DNA from: Acinetobacter higginsii
GTDB taxonomy: Bacteria; Pseudomonadota; Gammaproteobacteria; Pseudomonadales; Moraxellaceae
Direction of reading: 5' to 3'
Assembly (NCBI RefSeq): GCF_000369525.1
Contig: NZ_KB850076.1
Location: 172,844 to 236,843, forward strand
DNA length: 64,000 nucleotides
Under the pieces are notes generated by a model that had not been told where the DNA came from, did not search any database, and saw only the letters and a program-made list of their open reading frames with translations. The position numbers were made by a program, and so were the translations under genes. This document shows positions 1-7,362 of this stretch, in pieces; the stretch's first letter is position 1; each line of letters starts with the position of its first letter.

Positions 1-312
1 GCTTTGATTCCTGCAATGGCAGCTCGTGAAGTGATTATTGCTGCATTAGGAGTGATTTATGCAATGTCTGGTGATGAAGATGCAGTTACCCAGACCTTAT
101 TATCTCAAATATCTGGACCAGATGGATGGGGGCTAGCGACAGGTATGTCATTGTTGGTTTGGTTTATCTTTGCCCCGCATTGTTTAGCAACACTAGCAAC
201 TATTCGAAGAGAAACAGGGAGTTGGAAACAACCAGTCGTAATGGCTGTTTATCTATTTTCGTTGGCTTACCTATTCTCTTTTATAACTTATCAAGTCATA
301 AGTCGATTTTAA
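1..312 (+). CDS. feoB: Ferrous iron transport protein B, C-terminal fragment (cut by window start)
   Basis: This is the last 103 residues of a membrane protein; the reading frame is open from base 1, so the gene starts outside the window. It resembles the C-terminal membrane part of FeoB, the GTP-driven Fe(II) importer of the inner membrane. What is visible is a PAMAAREVI stretch, a loop, a hydrophobic segment with WFIFAPHCLATLAT, and a final hydrophobic helix ending near the stop. The family's conserved Cys/Pro-containing core helix pattern is present. A strong hairpin follows the stop. The GTPase domain is not in view, so the family call rests on the C-terminus only. Confidence 0.88.
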   Translation, partial: ALIPAMAAREVIIAALGVIYAMSGDEDAVTQTLLSQISGPDGWGLATGMSLLVWFIFAPHCLATLATIRRETGSWKQPVVMAVYLFSLAYLFSFITYQVISRF

Positions 313-314
313 TT

Positions 315-354
315 TAGAAGGAGGCTATTGACATAAATCAATAGCCTCCTTCTA
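315..354 (+). terminator. Strong hairpin after feoB
   Basis: A perfect 17-bp stem (315-331 with 338-354) and a 6-base loop start three bases after the feoB stop. No clear U-run follows immediately, so it may be a terminator or an mRNA-stabilising hairpin that separates feoB from the arsenic cluster. Confidence 0.65.
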
Positions 355-454
355 AAGAGGCTTTTAATTTAGTTGTATGATTGCCATTCAATTGATAGTG
401 ATAAGCATTTTTTGATGGTGTTTATTTATTTTCTAAGACATTATTAAAAAATTA

Positions 455-499
455 ATATATGGTATTGCATATATATGGTAATTCGAATATAAAGATATT
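455..499 (+). promoter_or_regulatory. Probable ars promoter/operator region with repeats
   Basis: Upstream of the first ars gene are two copies of ATATATGGTA (455-464 and 471-480), 16 bp apart. They are followed by an inverted repeat AATAT-aaag-ATATT (486-499). ArsR-family repressors bind AT-rich imperfect inverted repeats next to their promoters, and arsR is the second gene of this cluster, so an ArsR operator is a reasonable inference. No exact site consensus can be confirmed by eye. Confidence 0.4.
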
Positions 500-525
500 A
501 TAAATTATCAAAAGAGCTCAATTCG

Positions 526-960
526 ATGACAACTTCATCAACTGTGACGATTTATCACAACCCAGCTTGTGGGACATCTCGCAACGCTTTGGCTTTGATC
601 CGTAATACAGGGATTGAGCCAACTGTGATTGAATATCTCATTACACCACCTAGTCATGACGAATTAGTTAAATTGATTCAGGATGCAAAATTAACAGTAA
701 GAGAGGCCATTCGCCAGAATGTAGATCCTTATCGGGATTTAGACCTTGATCGTAGTGATTTGAGTGATGAGCAGTTACTTAGTTTTATGCTTGATCATCC
801 AATATTGATTAATCGACCATTTGTTGTTACTGAATTAGGCACTCGCTTAAGCCGTCCTTCTGAAGTTGTCTTAGATATTCTACCATTACCTCAGAAGGGT
901 GCCTTTACGAAAGAGGATGGTGAAAAAGTGATTGATGAAAATGGTCAACGAGTGAATTAA
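526..960 (+). CDS. arsC: Arsenate reductase, glutaredoxin-dependent class
   Basis: This cytoplasmic enzyme reduces arsenate to arsenite with glutathione and glutaredoxin. The 144-residue protein matches the plasmid R773 ArsC family closely. The N-terminal strand is followed by HNPACGTSRN with the catalytic Cys15. Arg63, Arg97 (in INRP) and Arg110 (in RLSRP) fit the three arsenate-binding arginines of that family. The C-terminal QKGAFTKEDGEKV is also typical. It is the first gene of the ars cluster and lies 59 bases before arsR. It is unrelated in fold to the second arsenate reductase two genes later. Confidence 0.95.
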   Translation: MTTSSTVTIYHNPACGTSRNALALIRNTGIEPTVIEYLITPPSHDELVKLIQDAKLTVREAIRQNVDPYRDLDLDRSDLSDEQLLSFMLDHPILINRPFVVTELGTRLSRPSEVVLDILPLPQKGAFTKEDGEKVIDENGQRVN

Positions 961-1019
961 AAATTTTACTTTTTGTATGTGATTATCCGCATATCCAAAT
1001 AAGTGAATGGGAGTTAAGA

Positions 1020-1340
1020 ATGGACCAAGTTAATTTTTTTAAATGCTTATCAGATGAAACTCGACTAAATATCGTGACTTTAGTCGCTGAGAATAAAGAA
1101 TTATGTGTTTGTGATTTGACTGAAAAGTTGCAACTGAGTCAGCCAAAGATTTCTAGGCATTTAGCGTTATTGCGTTCTTCTGGTCTCTTACAGGACAGAA
1201 GACAAAGCCAATGGGTGTATTACAGCATTAATCCGCAATTACCAATGTGGTGCCATGACGTTCTGAATCTTTTGGTAAGCAGTCAAACCATAGCGAATAA
1301 AGCTTCCCAAAATATCCAAATAAATAGTTATTGTGAGTAA
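1020..1340 (+). CDS. arsR: ArsR-family arsenite-responsive repressor
   Basis: This 106-residue winged-helix repressor should release DNA when it binds As(III) or Sb(III). The metal-binding box ELCVCDL carries Cys29 and Cys31 at the start of the recognition helix region, followed by the helix-turn-helix QLSQPKISRHLALLRSSGLL and the wing. Cys9 near the N-terminus could be a third ligand. A GGGAG motif lies just before the start codon. Six bases separate it from the next arsC, so it is cotranscribed and presumably represses its own operon. Its place as second gene, behind a glutaredoxin-type arsC, is a little unusual because arsR commonly leads such operons. Confidence 0.95.
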   Translation: MDQVNFFKCLSDETRLNIVTLVAENKELCVCDLTEKLQLSQPKISRHLALLRSSGLLQDRRQSQWVYYSINPQLPMWCHDVLNLLVSSQTIANKASQNIQINSYCE

Positions 1341-1346
1341 CAGAGT

Positions 1347-1820
1347 ATGAAATTTCTTTTTTTGTGTACTGGAAATAGTTGCCGTAGCATCCTGTCAGAA
1401 GTTCTTTTTAACAGCCGCGCGCCTGAAGGGTGGATAGCTTACAGTGCAGGTAGTAAGCCATCAGGGCAAGTACATCCATTGACCATAGAAACTTTAGAGA
1501 ATCTTGGTCTTTCAACAGATGGTTTGTGGAGCAAAACCATTGATGATTGTGAACAATATCAACCTGACGTGGTGATTACTGTTTGCGATTCAGCAGCTCA
1601 AGAAGCGTGTCCACTTTATTTAGGTGGAGCGATTAAGGCCCATTGGGGCTTGGCTGATCCTTCACATTTAGATTTGCCGAAAGAAGAAAAATTAAAAGCA
1701 TTCCAAGTTACTGTTGATCATATCAACCGCCGCTTAGACGCTTTATTGGCAATAGATACAACTCATATGTCTCGCCCAGATTTGATTGCAGCAATCAATC
1801 AAATTTCGCATATTGAATGA
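1347..1820 (+). CDS. Arsenate reductase, low-molecular-weight tyrosine-phosphatase fold
   Basis: This is a second arsenate reductase, of the phosphatase-like class usually recycled by thioredoxin. The 157-residue protein opens with the P-loop CTGNSCR (Cys7 to Arg13). It has further cysteines at 80 (VCDSA) and 88 (ACP), which fit the redox shuttle pair of this class, and a DPSH motif with the general-acid Asp. In the S. aureus enzyme the shuttle cysteines are seven residues apart; here they are eight apart, so the exact relay is inferred. The same operon encodes a thioredoxin reductase, which fits thioredoxin coupling. The stop codon lies seven bases before acr3. Confidence 0.92.
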   Translation: MKFLFLCTGNSCRSILSEVLFNSRAPEGWIAYSAGSKPSGQVHPLTIETLENLGLSTDGLWSKTIDDCEQYQPDVVITVCDSAAQEACPLYLGGAIKAHWGLADPSHLDLPKEEKLKAFQVTVDHINRRLDALLAIDTTHMSRPDLIAAINQISHIE

Positions 1821-1827
1821 GAACATC

Positions 1828-2871
1828 ATGGCTCAACAAAGATTATCCTTTCTAGATCGTAACCTCACTCTATGGATTTTTATCGCCATGGCATTGGGGA
1901 TTGCGATAGGTGTGTTCTTTCCGCAAGCCTCCGTCGCTTTGGATAAAATGAGTATTGATTCTGTCAATATTCCAATAGCGATTGGTTTGATTCTGATGAT
2001 GTATCCACCGTTAGCCAAAGTGGATTATGCAGCGCTACCACAAGTGTTTAAAGATAAAAAAACTTTAACTTTGTCTTTGGTACAGAACTGGGTGATTGCA
2101 CCAGTACTGATGTTTGCATTAGCCATTATTTTTTTGCATAGCTATCCAGAGTACATGACAGGCTTGATCTTGATCGGTTTAGCTCGCTGTATTGCGATGG
2201 TTTTGGTGTGGAATGGTTTAGCCTGTGGTGATAACCAATATGTAGCTGCATTGGTGGCATTCAATAGTATTTTCCAGATTTTGTTTTTTAGTACCTATGC
2301 TTGGTTATTTCTGACTTTCTTACCGCCATATTTTGGTGTTGCAGGGCAAGTGATCAATGTCGATTTCTGGACGATTACCCATGCGGTATTAGTGTATTTG
2401 GGAATTCCATTTTTCCTTGGCTTTATTACACGATTCACTCTAGTGAAAGCTAAAGGTCTTGATTGGTATCAAAATGTCTTTTTACCTAAGATCAGTCCAC
2501 TGAGTTTGTTGGCTTTATTATTCACGATTGTGGCGATGTTTAGCCTCAAAGGGAACGATGTAGTGAGCTTGCCACTAGATGTCTTGCGTATTGCCATTCC
2601 ATTGACGATTTACTTTATCGTGATGTTCTTCATTAGCTTCTTTATGAGCAAATGGATGGGGAATGACTACCCTAAAACAACAGCAATTTCGTTTACTGCT
2701 GCTGGAAATAACTTTGAGTTAGCGCTGGCTGTAGCGATTGCAACCTTTGGTTTAGCTTCACCTGTGGCATTTACCACAGTGATTGGTCCGTTGGTTGAAG
2801 TGCCAGTATTGATTGCTTTAGTTAGCGTGTCTTTATGGCTCAGAAAAAAGTTTTTTAAAGAAGAGGTGTAA
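1828..2871 (+). CDS. acr3: Arsenite efflux permease of the ACR3 family
   Basis: This inner-membrane pump expels arsenite (and often antimonite). The 347-residue protein has about ten hydrophobic segments and the family signature GLARCIAMVLVWN with the conserved Cys121 needed for transport. Conserved blocks FTAAGNNFELA and GPLVEVPVLI lie in the later helices. I start it at the ATG at 1828, seven bases after the previous stop; an in-frame start at 1786 would overlap the preceding gene and add 14 residues not typical of the family. No arsA ATPase gene is present, so it probably works as a secondary carrier. Confidence 0.95.
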   Translation: MAQQRLSFLDRNLTLWIFIAMALGIAIGVFFPQASVALDKMSIDSVNIPIAIGLILMMYPPLAKVDYAALPQVFKDKKTLTLSLVQNWVIAPVLMFALAIIFLHSYPEYMTGLILIGLARCIAMVLVWNGLACGDNQYVAALVAFNSIFQILFFSTYAWLFLTFLPPYFGVAGQVINVDFWTITHAVLVYLGIPFFLGFITRFTLVKAKGLDWYQNVFLPKISPLSLLALLFTIVAMFSLKGNDVVSLPLDVLRIAIPLTIYFIVMFFISFFMSKWMGNDYPKTTAISFTAAGNNFELALAVAIATFGLASPVAFTTVIGPLVEVPVLIALVSVSLWLRKKFFKEEV

Positions 2872-2876
2872 TTTCT

Positions 2877-3581
2877 ATGACTCTCCCGAATGTAGATATG
2901 AATCTTTTGGATCAACCTACTTTAGAAAAAGTGCAAGCTAAAGAGCTGGATCATCCACCACGTATTTTGCTGCTGTATGGCTCTAACCGCGAACGTTCAT
3001 ACAGCCGATTGGCGGTGATGGAAGCAGGGCGTATCTTGGAGCAGTTTGGTGCTGAAGTAAAAATTTTTCATCCGAAAGGTTTGCCCTTACCTGAAGATGC
3101 GGACACTGAGCATCCAAAGGTGAAAGAGTTACATGATTTACTCGCTTGGGCAGAAGGGATGGTGTGGTGCTCACCTGAACGTCATGGCTCAATGAGTTCG
3201 ATTTTTAAATCACAAATTGACTGGATACCATTAGCAGGCGGTGCAATTCGAGCAACGCAAGGAAAAACTTTGGCATTGATGCAGGTTAGTGGCGGTTCGC
3301 AGTCCTTCAACAGCTTAAACCAGATGCGTATTTTAGGCCGTTGGATGCGCATGATCACCATTCCTAACCAATCATCTATTCCAAAAGCTTTTTTAGAGTT
3401 TGAAGAAGATGGAAGGATGAAACCTTCATCCTTCTATGATCGAATTGTCGATGTAATGGAAGAACTATATAAGTTCACCTTGCTCACTCGTGGACAAAGT
3501 CAGTACCTCACAGATCGTTATTCAGAGCGAAAAGAGTCGGCAGAAGAATTATCTAAGCGTGTCAATCAACGTAGCTTATAA
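2877..3581 (+). CDS. arsH: ArsH NADPH-dependent FMN reductase
   Basis: ArsH is a flavoprotein; characterised members oxidise trivalent organoarsenicals or act as NADPH:FMN reductases. The 234-residue protein has the flavodoxin-like phosphate loop LYGSNRERSYSR around residues 35-45, the WCSPERHGSMSSIFKSQIDW block, and the VSGGSQSFN loop, all typical of ArsH. The start lies five bases after acr3. The role here is likely protection from methylated or aromatic trivalent arsenicals; substrate preference cannot be read from sequence. Confidence 0.94.
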   Translation: MTLPNVDMNLLDQPTLEKVQAKELDHPPRILLLYGSNRERSYSRLAVMEAGRILEQFGAEVKIFHPKGLPLPEDADTEHPKVKELHDLLAWAEGMVWCSPERHGSMSSIFKSQIDWIPLAGGAIRATQGKTLALMQVSGGSQSFNSLNQMRILGRWMRMITIPNQSSIPKAFLEFEEDGRMKPSSFYDRIVDVMEELYKFTLLTRGQSQYLTDRYSERKESAEELSKRVNQRSL

Positions 3582-3598
3582 ACTTTAGGTGATTAGAA

Positions 3599-4552
3599 AT
3601 GCAAAAGAGACATTCTAAATTAGTGATCTTAGGTTCAGGACCTGCGGGTTATAGTGCTGCTGTATATGCAGCACGCGCAAACTTAAAACCCACATTGATT
3701 GCGGGTATACAACTTGGTGGTCAATTAACAACGACCACTGAGGTAGATAACTGGCCGGGTGACTCAGAAGGTTTAACTGGTCCTGTACTTATGGAGCGAA
3801 TGCAAGCCCATGCTGAACGCTTTGGCACAGAGATTGTGTATGACCACATCAATGAAGTTGATTTAAGTGTCCGTCCATTTGTGCTTAAAGGCGACATGGA
3901 AGAATTCACTTGTGATGCACTGATTATTGCTACAGGTGCGACAGCACAATACTTGGGGCTTGAATCAGAAGCTAAATTCATGGGTCAAGGTGTCAGTGCT
4001 TGTGCGACTTGTGATGGTTTTTTCTATAAGAACCAAAAAGTTATGGTCGTGGGTGGTGGTAACACCGCAGTTGAAGAAGCGCTTTATCTTTCTAATATTG
4101 CTGAACATGTCACCTTAGTTCATCGTAGAGACAGTTTACGTTCAGAGAAAATTCTACAAGATCATCTTTTTGCCAAAGAAAAAGAAGGCAAAATTAGTAT
4201 TCTTTGGAACAATCAAGTTGATGAGGTTTTAGGTGACAACACTGGTGTTACTTCAGTTCGCTTGAAGTCAACTTCGGACGGAAGCACACAAGATGTTGAA
4301 GTTCAGGGCTTATTTGTTGCTATTGGTCACAAACCGAATACAGGCATGTTTGACGGTCAACTTAACCTACGTGATGGCTACATTCAAGTACAAAGTGGCA
4401 CTTCAGGAAATGCAACAGCAACCTCTGTGGCAGGTGTATTTGCTGCGGGTGACGTTGCTGATAGCATTTATCGTCAAGCAATTACCTCGGCAGGCTCAGG
4501 CTGTATGGCTGCTTTGGATGCTGAAAAGTATCTTGATCAATTGAGTAATTGA
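3599..4552 (+). CDS. trxB: Thioredoxin reductase in the ars operon
   Basis: This 317-residue NADPH-dependent flavoprotein reduces thioredoxin. The FAD loop LGSGPAGYSAA begins near residue 11. The redox pair is CATCDGF (Cys135, Cys138). The NADPH loop is VVGGGNTAVEEALYL, and the C-terminal FAD motif is GVFAAGDVAD. It lies 17 bases after arsH in the same direction, so it looks like an operon-dedicated copy that keeps thioredoxin charged for the phosphatase-type arsenate reductase. Whether it is the cell's only trxB cannot be told from this window. Confidence 0.93.
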   Translation: MQKRHSKLVILGSGPAGYSAAVYAARANLKPTLIAGIQLGGQLTTTTEVDNWPGDSEGLTGPVLMERMQAHAERFGTEIVYDHINEVDLSVRPFVLKGDMEEFTCDALIIATGATAQYLGLESEAKFMGQGVSACATCDGFFYKNQKVMVVGGGNTAVEEALYLSNIAEHVTLVHRRDSLRSEKILQDHLFAKEKEGKISILWNNQVDEVLGDNTGVTSVRLKSTSDGSTQDVEVQGLFVAIGHKPNTGMFDGQLNLRDGYIQVQSGTSGNATATSVAGVFAAGDVADSIYRQAITSAGSGCMAALDAEKYLDQLSN

Positions 4553-4588
4553 AAGACTCATTTAAATGTTTGAAAATTGTATGAAATA

Positions 4589-4613
4589 CGCCCAGTCTGT
4601 TGCAGACTGGGCG
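4589..4613 (+). terminator. Hairpin between trxB and the monooxygenase gene
   Basis: A perfect 11-bp GC-rich stem (4589-4599 with 4603-4613) and a 3-base loop lie 36 bases after trxB; the bases that follow are only partly U-rich. It could partially terminate the operon, lowering expression of the two distal genes, or protect the upstream mRNA end. Confidence 0.5.
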
Positions 4614-4653
4614 TTCAATTTTGATTATGACAATAAATAATAGGAGAGATGCT

Positions 4654-5721
4654 TTGACTCAATTACAAGCTGAAGTCGATGTAGTCATTATTGGTGGTGG
4701 TCAGGCAGCACTTGCTACAGCTTATTTCCTCAAACGTAAGAAAATTCCATTTATTATTTTAGATGATCAATCTCAGGCGGGCGGTGCGTGGTCACATGCT
4801 TGGGAATCGCTTCGTCTTTTTTCTCCAAATACTTGGAGCTCGTTGTCAGGTTGGATGATGCCAACAACTGAACAAACCTACCCAACGCGAAATGAAGTGA
4901 TTGACTACTTGTCGGCATATGAGCAACGCTATCAATTTACGATTATTCGACCAGTTCATGTCGATCATATCGAACAAAAAGCTGGTTACTTAGATGTTTA
5001 TGCTGGTGATCAATATTGGCGAGCAAAAGCGGTGATCAGTGCTACTGGGACATGGAGTCAGCCTTATATTCCGCATTATGAAGGACATGAACGATTTGAA
5101 GGATTACAAACGCATTCAGCACACTATGTAAATGCAGAGCCTTTTATTAATAAAAAAGTGATCGTAGTTGGTGGTGGTAACTCAGGGGCACAAATTCTTG
5201 CCGAAGTCTCAAAAGTTGCAGATACCACTTGGGTCACAGTAACAGCACCTCAATTTTTATCTGATGATGTTGATGGGCGTGTTTTATTTCTTCGGGCAAC
5301 TGAACGTTTAAAAGCCCAACAGGAAGGTCGTGTGATTGATCAGCCCGTTGGTGGTCTAGGTGATATTGTCATGATTGACAGTGTAAAAGAGGCACGCGAA
5401 CGTGGCGTATTGCATAGCCGAGAACCTTTTACTGCATTTGAAGAGAATTCAGTTATATGGGCTGATGGTTCAACACAAGCTGTAGATGCTGTGATTTGGT
5501 GTACAGGGTTTAAAGCTTCATTGAATCACTTAAGAAGTCTTGATGTAGTAGAACCTGATCAGACAGTTGCTGTGAATGATGGACGCTCAATAAAAGTAAA
5601 TAACCTTTGGTTGGTTGGCTATGGGGAATGGACAGGCATGGCATCTGCAACATTAATTGGGGTTTCTAGAACAGCAAGAGCAACGGTAGATGAAATAGAT
5701 GCTTATTTGGCTAATGTTTAA
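4654..5721 (+). CDS. arsO: ArsO-like flavin monooxygenase
   Basis: This is a flavin-containing monooxygenase of the type found in ars clusters under the name ArsO; the exact reaction is not established. The 355-residue protein has an FAD loop IIGGGQAALATAYFLK at the N-terminus, GAWSHAWESLRLFSP after it, ISATGTWSQP, and a second nucleotide loop VVGGGNSGAQ for NADPH. I chose the TTG at 4654 because AGGAGAG sits five bases before it. The ATG at 4649 reads straight into a stop, and the in-frame ATG at 4627 lacks a good ribosome site. It follows trxB after a hairpin and precedes an MFS gene. Confidence 0.8.
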   Translation: MTQLQAEVDVVIIGGGQAALATAYFLKRKKIPFIILDDQSQAGGAWSHAWESLRLFSPNTWSSLSGWMMPTTEQTYPTRNEVIDYLSAYEQRYQFTIIRPVHVDHIEQKAGYLDVYAGDQYWRAKAVISATGTWSQPYIPHYEGHERFEGLQTHSAHYVNAEPFINKKVIVVGGGNSGAQILAEVSKVADTTWVTVTAPQFLSDDVDGRVLFLRATERLKAQQEGRVIDQPVGGLGDIVMIDSVKEARERGVLHSREPFTAFEENSVIWADGSTQAVDAVIWCTGFKASLNHLRSLDVVEPDQTVAVNDGRSIKVNNLWLVGYGEWTGMASATLIGVSRTARATVDEIDAYLANV

Positions 5722-5797
5722 GAGCTATGCATTTTAAGGCAGTGTATAGAAAGGTTTGCATTGCCCCTCAATACTTTATGGATATTTCTTTATTGTG

Positions 5798-6985
5798 ATG
5801 CTACTTCATTCAAAAAAATACAAACTCATTGCTGTCATGGGCTTCACGCAGATTCTTGCGTGGAGTTCCACTTTTTATTTACCCGCAGTACTAGCTAATC
5901 TTATTGCCAAAGACACAGGATGGTCTCTAACTTTAGTGATTGCTGGGTTGTCTTGGGGATTTATAGTTACAGGTATTTGTTCTCCAAAAGTTGGGCGGTT
6001 TATCGAGCAATTTGGTGGAAGAAAAGCACTGTCTATTGGTTCAATATTCTTTGCTGTCGGGCTGATATGTTTAGGGCTTTCTACTCATCTACTTATTTAT
6101 TATTTTGCGTGGACAATGCTCGGTATTGGTATGGCATTTGGCCTGTATGATGCCGCATTTTCAACATTGGGTCGATTACTTGGTAACGATGCAAAAACGG
6201 CGATTGTTGGTGTGACATTATTAGGCGGTTTAGCCAGTACCATCGGTTGGGCGCTAATTGTATTTTTAGAAGGCTTATACGGTTGGAGAATCAGTTGTTT
6301 TATTCTGGCATTGTTTCATCTACTTCTAGGTCTACCGTTGCATTACTTTTTACTTCCTAGAGAAGAGCAAGGCACGGAAACTCATGGTAAAGAGCTCAAT
6401 AACCAAACCACGGTACACAAAGAAGATAATCGACTATTTATGTTGGTGGCCGCTATTTTGACGGTACAATCTTTTGTAGTGGCGACAATTTCAGTCCATC
6501 TATTATCGATGCTAAAAACAATTGGCTTTAGTGTATCAACAGCCCTTGCGATTGGGATGATGATTGGTCCCGCGCAGATCATAGCGAGATTGCTGGAGTT
6601 TTCTTTGTTTAGAAACTTACATCCTAGTTGGTCGAGTCGTTTGGGTGTATTGATTAGCTTCTTTGGTCTCTTTTTTTTGTTCGCGGATGGATATGTCTTA
6701 GCTTTGCTTGGTGCAGCTTTATACGGCGCAGGGAATGGTATTCTTACAATTATTCGAGGCACATTACCTCTAGCACTATTTGGGCAGGAGGGGTATGCAA
6801 TTAGAATGGGTTTATTGGGGCGGCCTATCATGATTGCTTTGGCTTTCGGACCTCTCATCTCTGCGTTTATTCTTGAAAAGTGGGGAATCAATATCTTATT
6901 AATAATTTTAACTGCTTTAGTTTTTATCACCTTGCTTGGTACGCTGAAACTACCTGTTCATCAGGCTGAGAAAGTGACAGAGTAG
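5798..6985 (+). CDS. MFS transporter at the end of the ars cluster
   Basis: This 395-residue membrane protein has about twelve hydrophobic segments and fits the major facilitator superfamily. It starts with MGFTQILAWSSTFYLPAV, has the loop between helices 2 and 3 (GRFIEQFGGRKAL), and a charged central loop near residues 195-215 (RLFM after EEQGTETHG). MFS members occur in ars clusters (ArsK and ArsJ types), so it may export an arsenic compound, perhaps the product of the preceding monooxygenase. No glyceraldehyde-3-phosphate dehydrogenase gene accompanies it, which argues against the ArsJ pairing. The start is uncertain: the TTG at 5756 is an alternative. Confidence 0.8.
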   Translation: MLLHSKKYKLIAVMGFTQILAWSSTFYLPAVLANLIAKDTGWSLTLVIAGLSWGFIVTGICSPKVGRFIEQFGGRKALSIGSIFFAVGLICLGLSTHLLIYYFAWTMLGIGMAFGLYDAAFSTLGRLLGNDAKTAIVGVTLLGGLASTIGWALIVFLEGLYGWRISCFILALFHLLLGLPLHYFLLPREEQGTETHGKELNNQTTVHKEDNRLFMLVAAILTVQSFVVATISVHLLSMLKTIGFSVSTALAIGMMIGPAQIIARLLEFSLFRNLHPSWSSRLGVLISFFGLFFLFADGYVLALLGAALYGAGNGILTIIRGTLPLALFGQEGYAIRMGLLGRPIMIALAFGPLISAFILEKWGINILLIILTALVFITLLGTLKLPVHQAEKVTE

Positions 6986-7362
6986 GCTCAATTGAATGGA
7001 AGCAACATCTGGCTCAAAGCTTAACTTTTAAATCTTTCGATAGGAGAGGCATGATATAGGTAGTATCAGCAACGGGTATGCAGTAGTGGTTATGTTTGGA
7101 TACATAAAATAAAAAATTACTCCAAATATACACCACGGTTTCTGTTTTTTGATTTATCTTTTTGATTAGTATCGTTTTATTTTTTTAATATGTCCAATCC
7201 ATCATCGGGGCGACGGAAATACGTGGCTTTAATGATTCAAGTGGTTGCATAAACGGTTCTCGGATGTGGACAAGCAAAGAAAGGGCAGCATTATACGAGT
7301 TTTGTGATCAATTCACCAATGCTGATCCCCGTCACTTCAATTTTCACTATGCGGATGAATAT
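6986..7362. other. Gene-poor stretch with a possible gene remnant
   Basis: No complete gene is visible. An open plus-strand frame runs through 7201-7362, where it reads IRGFNDSSGCINGSR and then WTSKERAALYEFCDQF. It then continues antisense through the next MFS gene, which cannot be its true end. The WTxxERAAL piece recalls the carboxymuconolactone decarboxylase/AhpD family, but the fragment is too short to be sure. The rest, from 7100 to 7200, is AT-rich and holds no clear signal. Confidence 0.35.

Noticed and set aside
4600..5721. Start of the flavin monooxygenase at TTG 4600 inside the hairpin
   Set aside because: The start would lie in the loop of a stable hairpin with no ribosome site; TTG 4654 has AGGAGAG at proper distance.
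6382..6930. Long minus-strand open frame of 182 codons inside the ars-cluster MFS gene
   Set aside because: It lies fully opposite a well-supported membrane protein, has a composition (many Ile, Lys, Pro) typical of the antisense of hydrophobic codons, and resembles no family I know.
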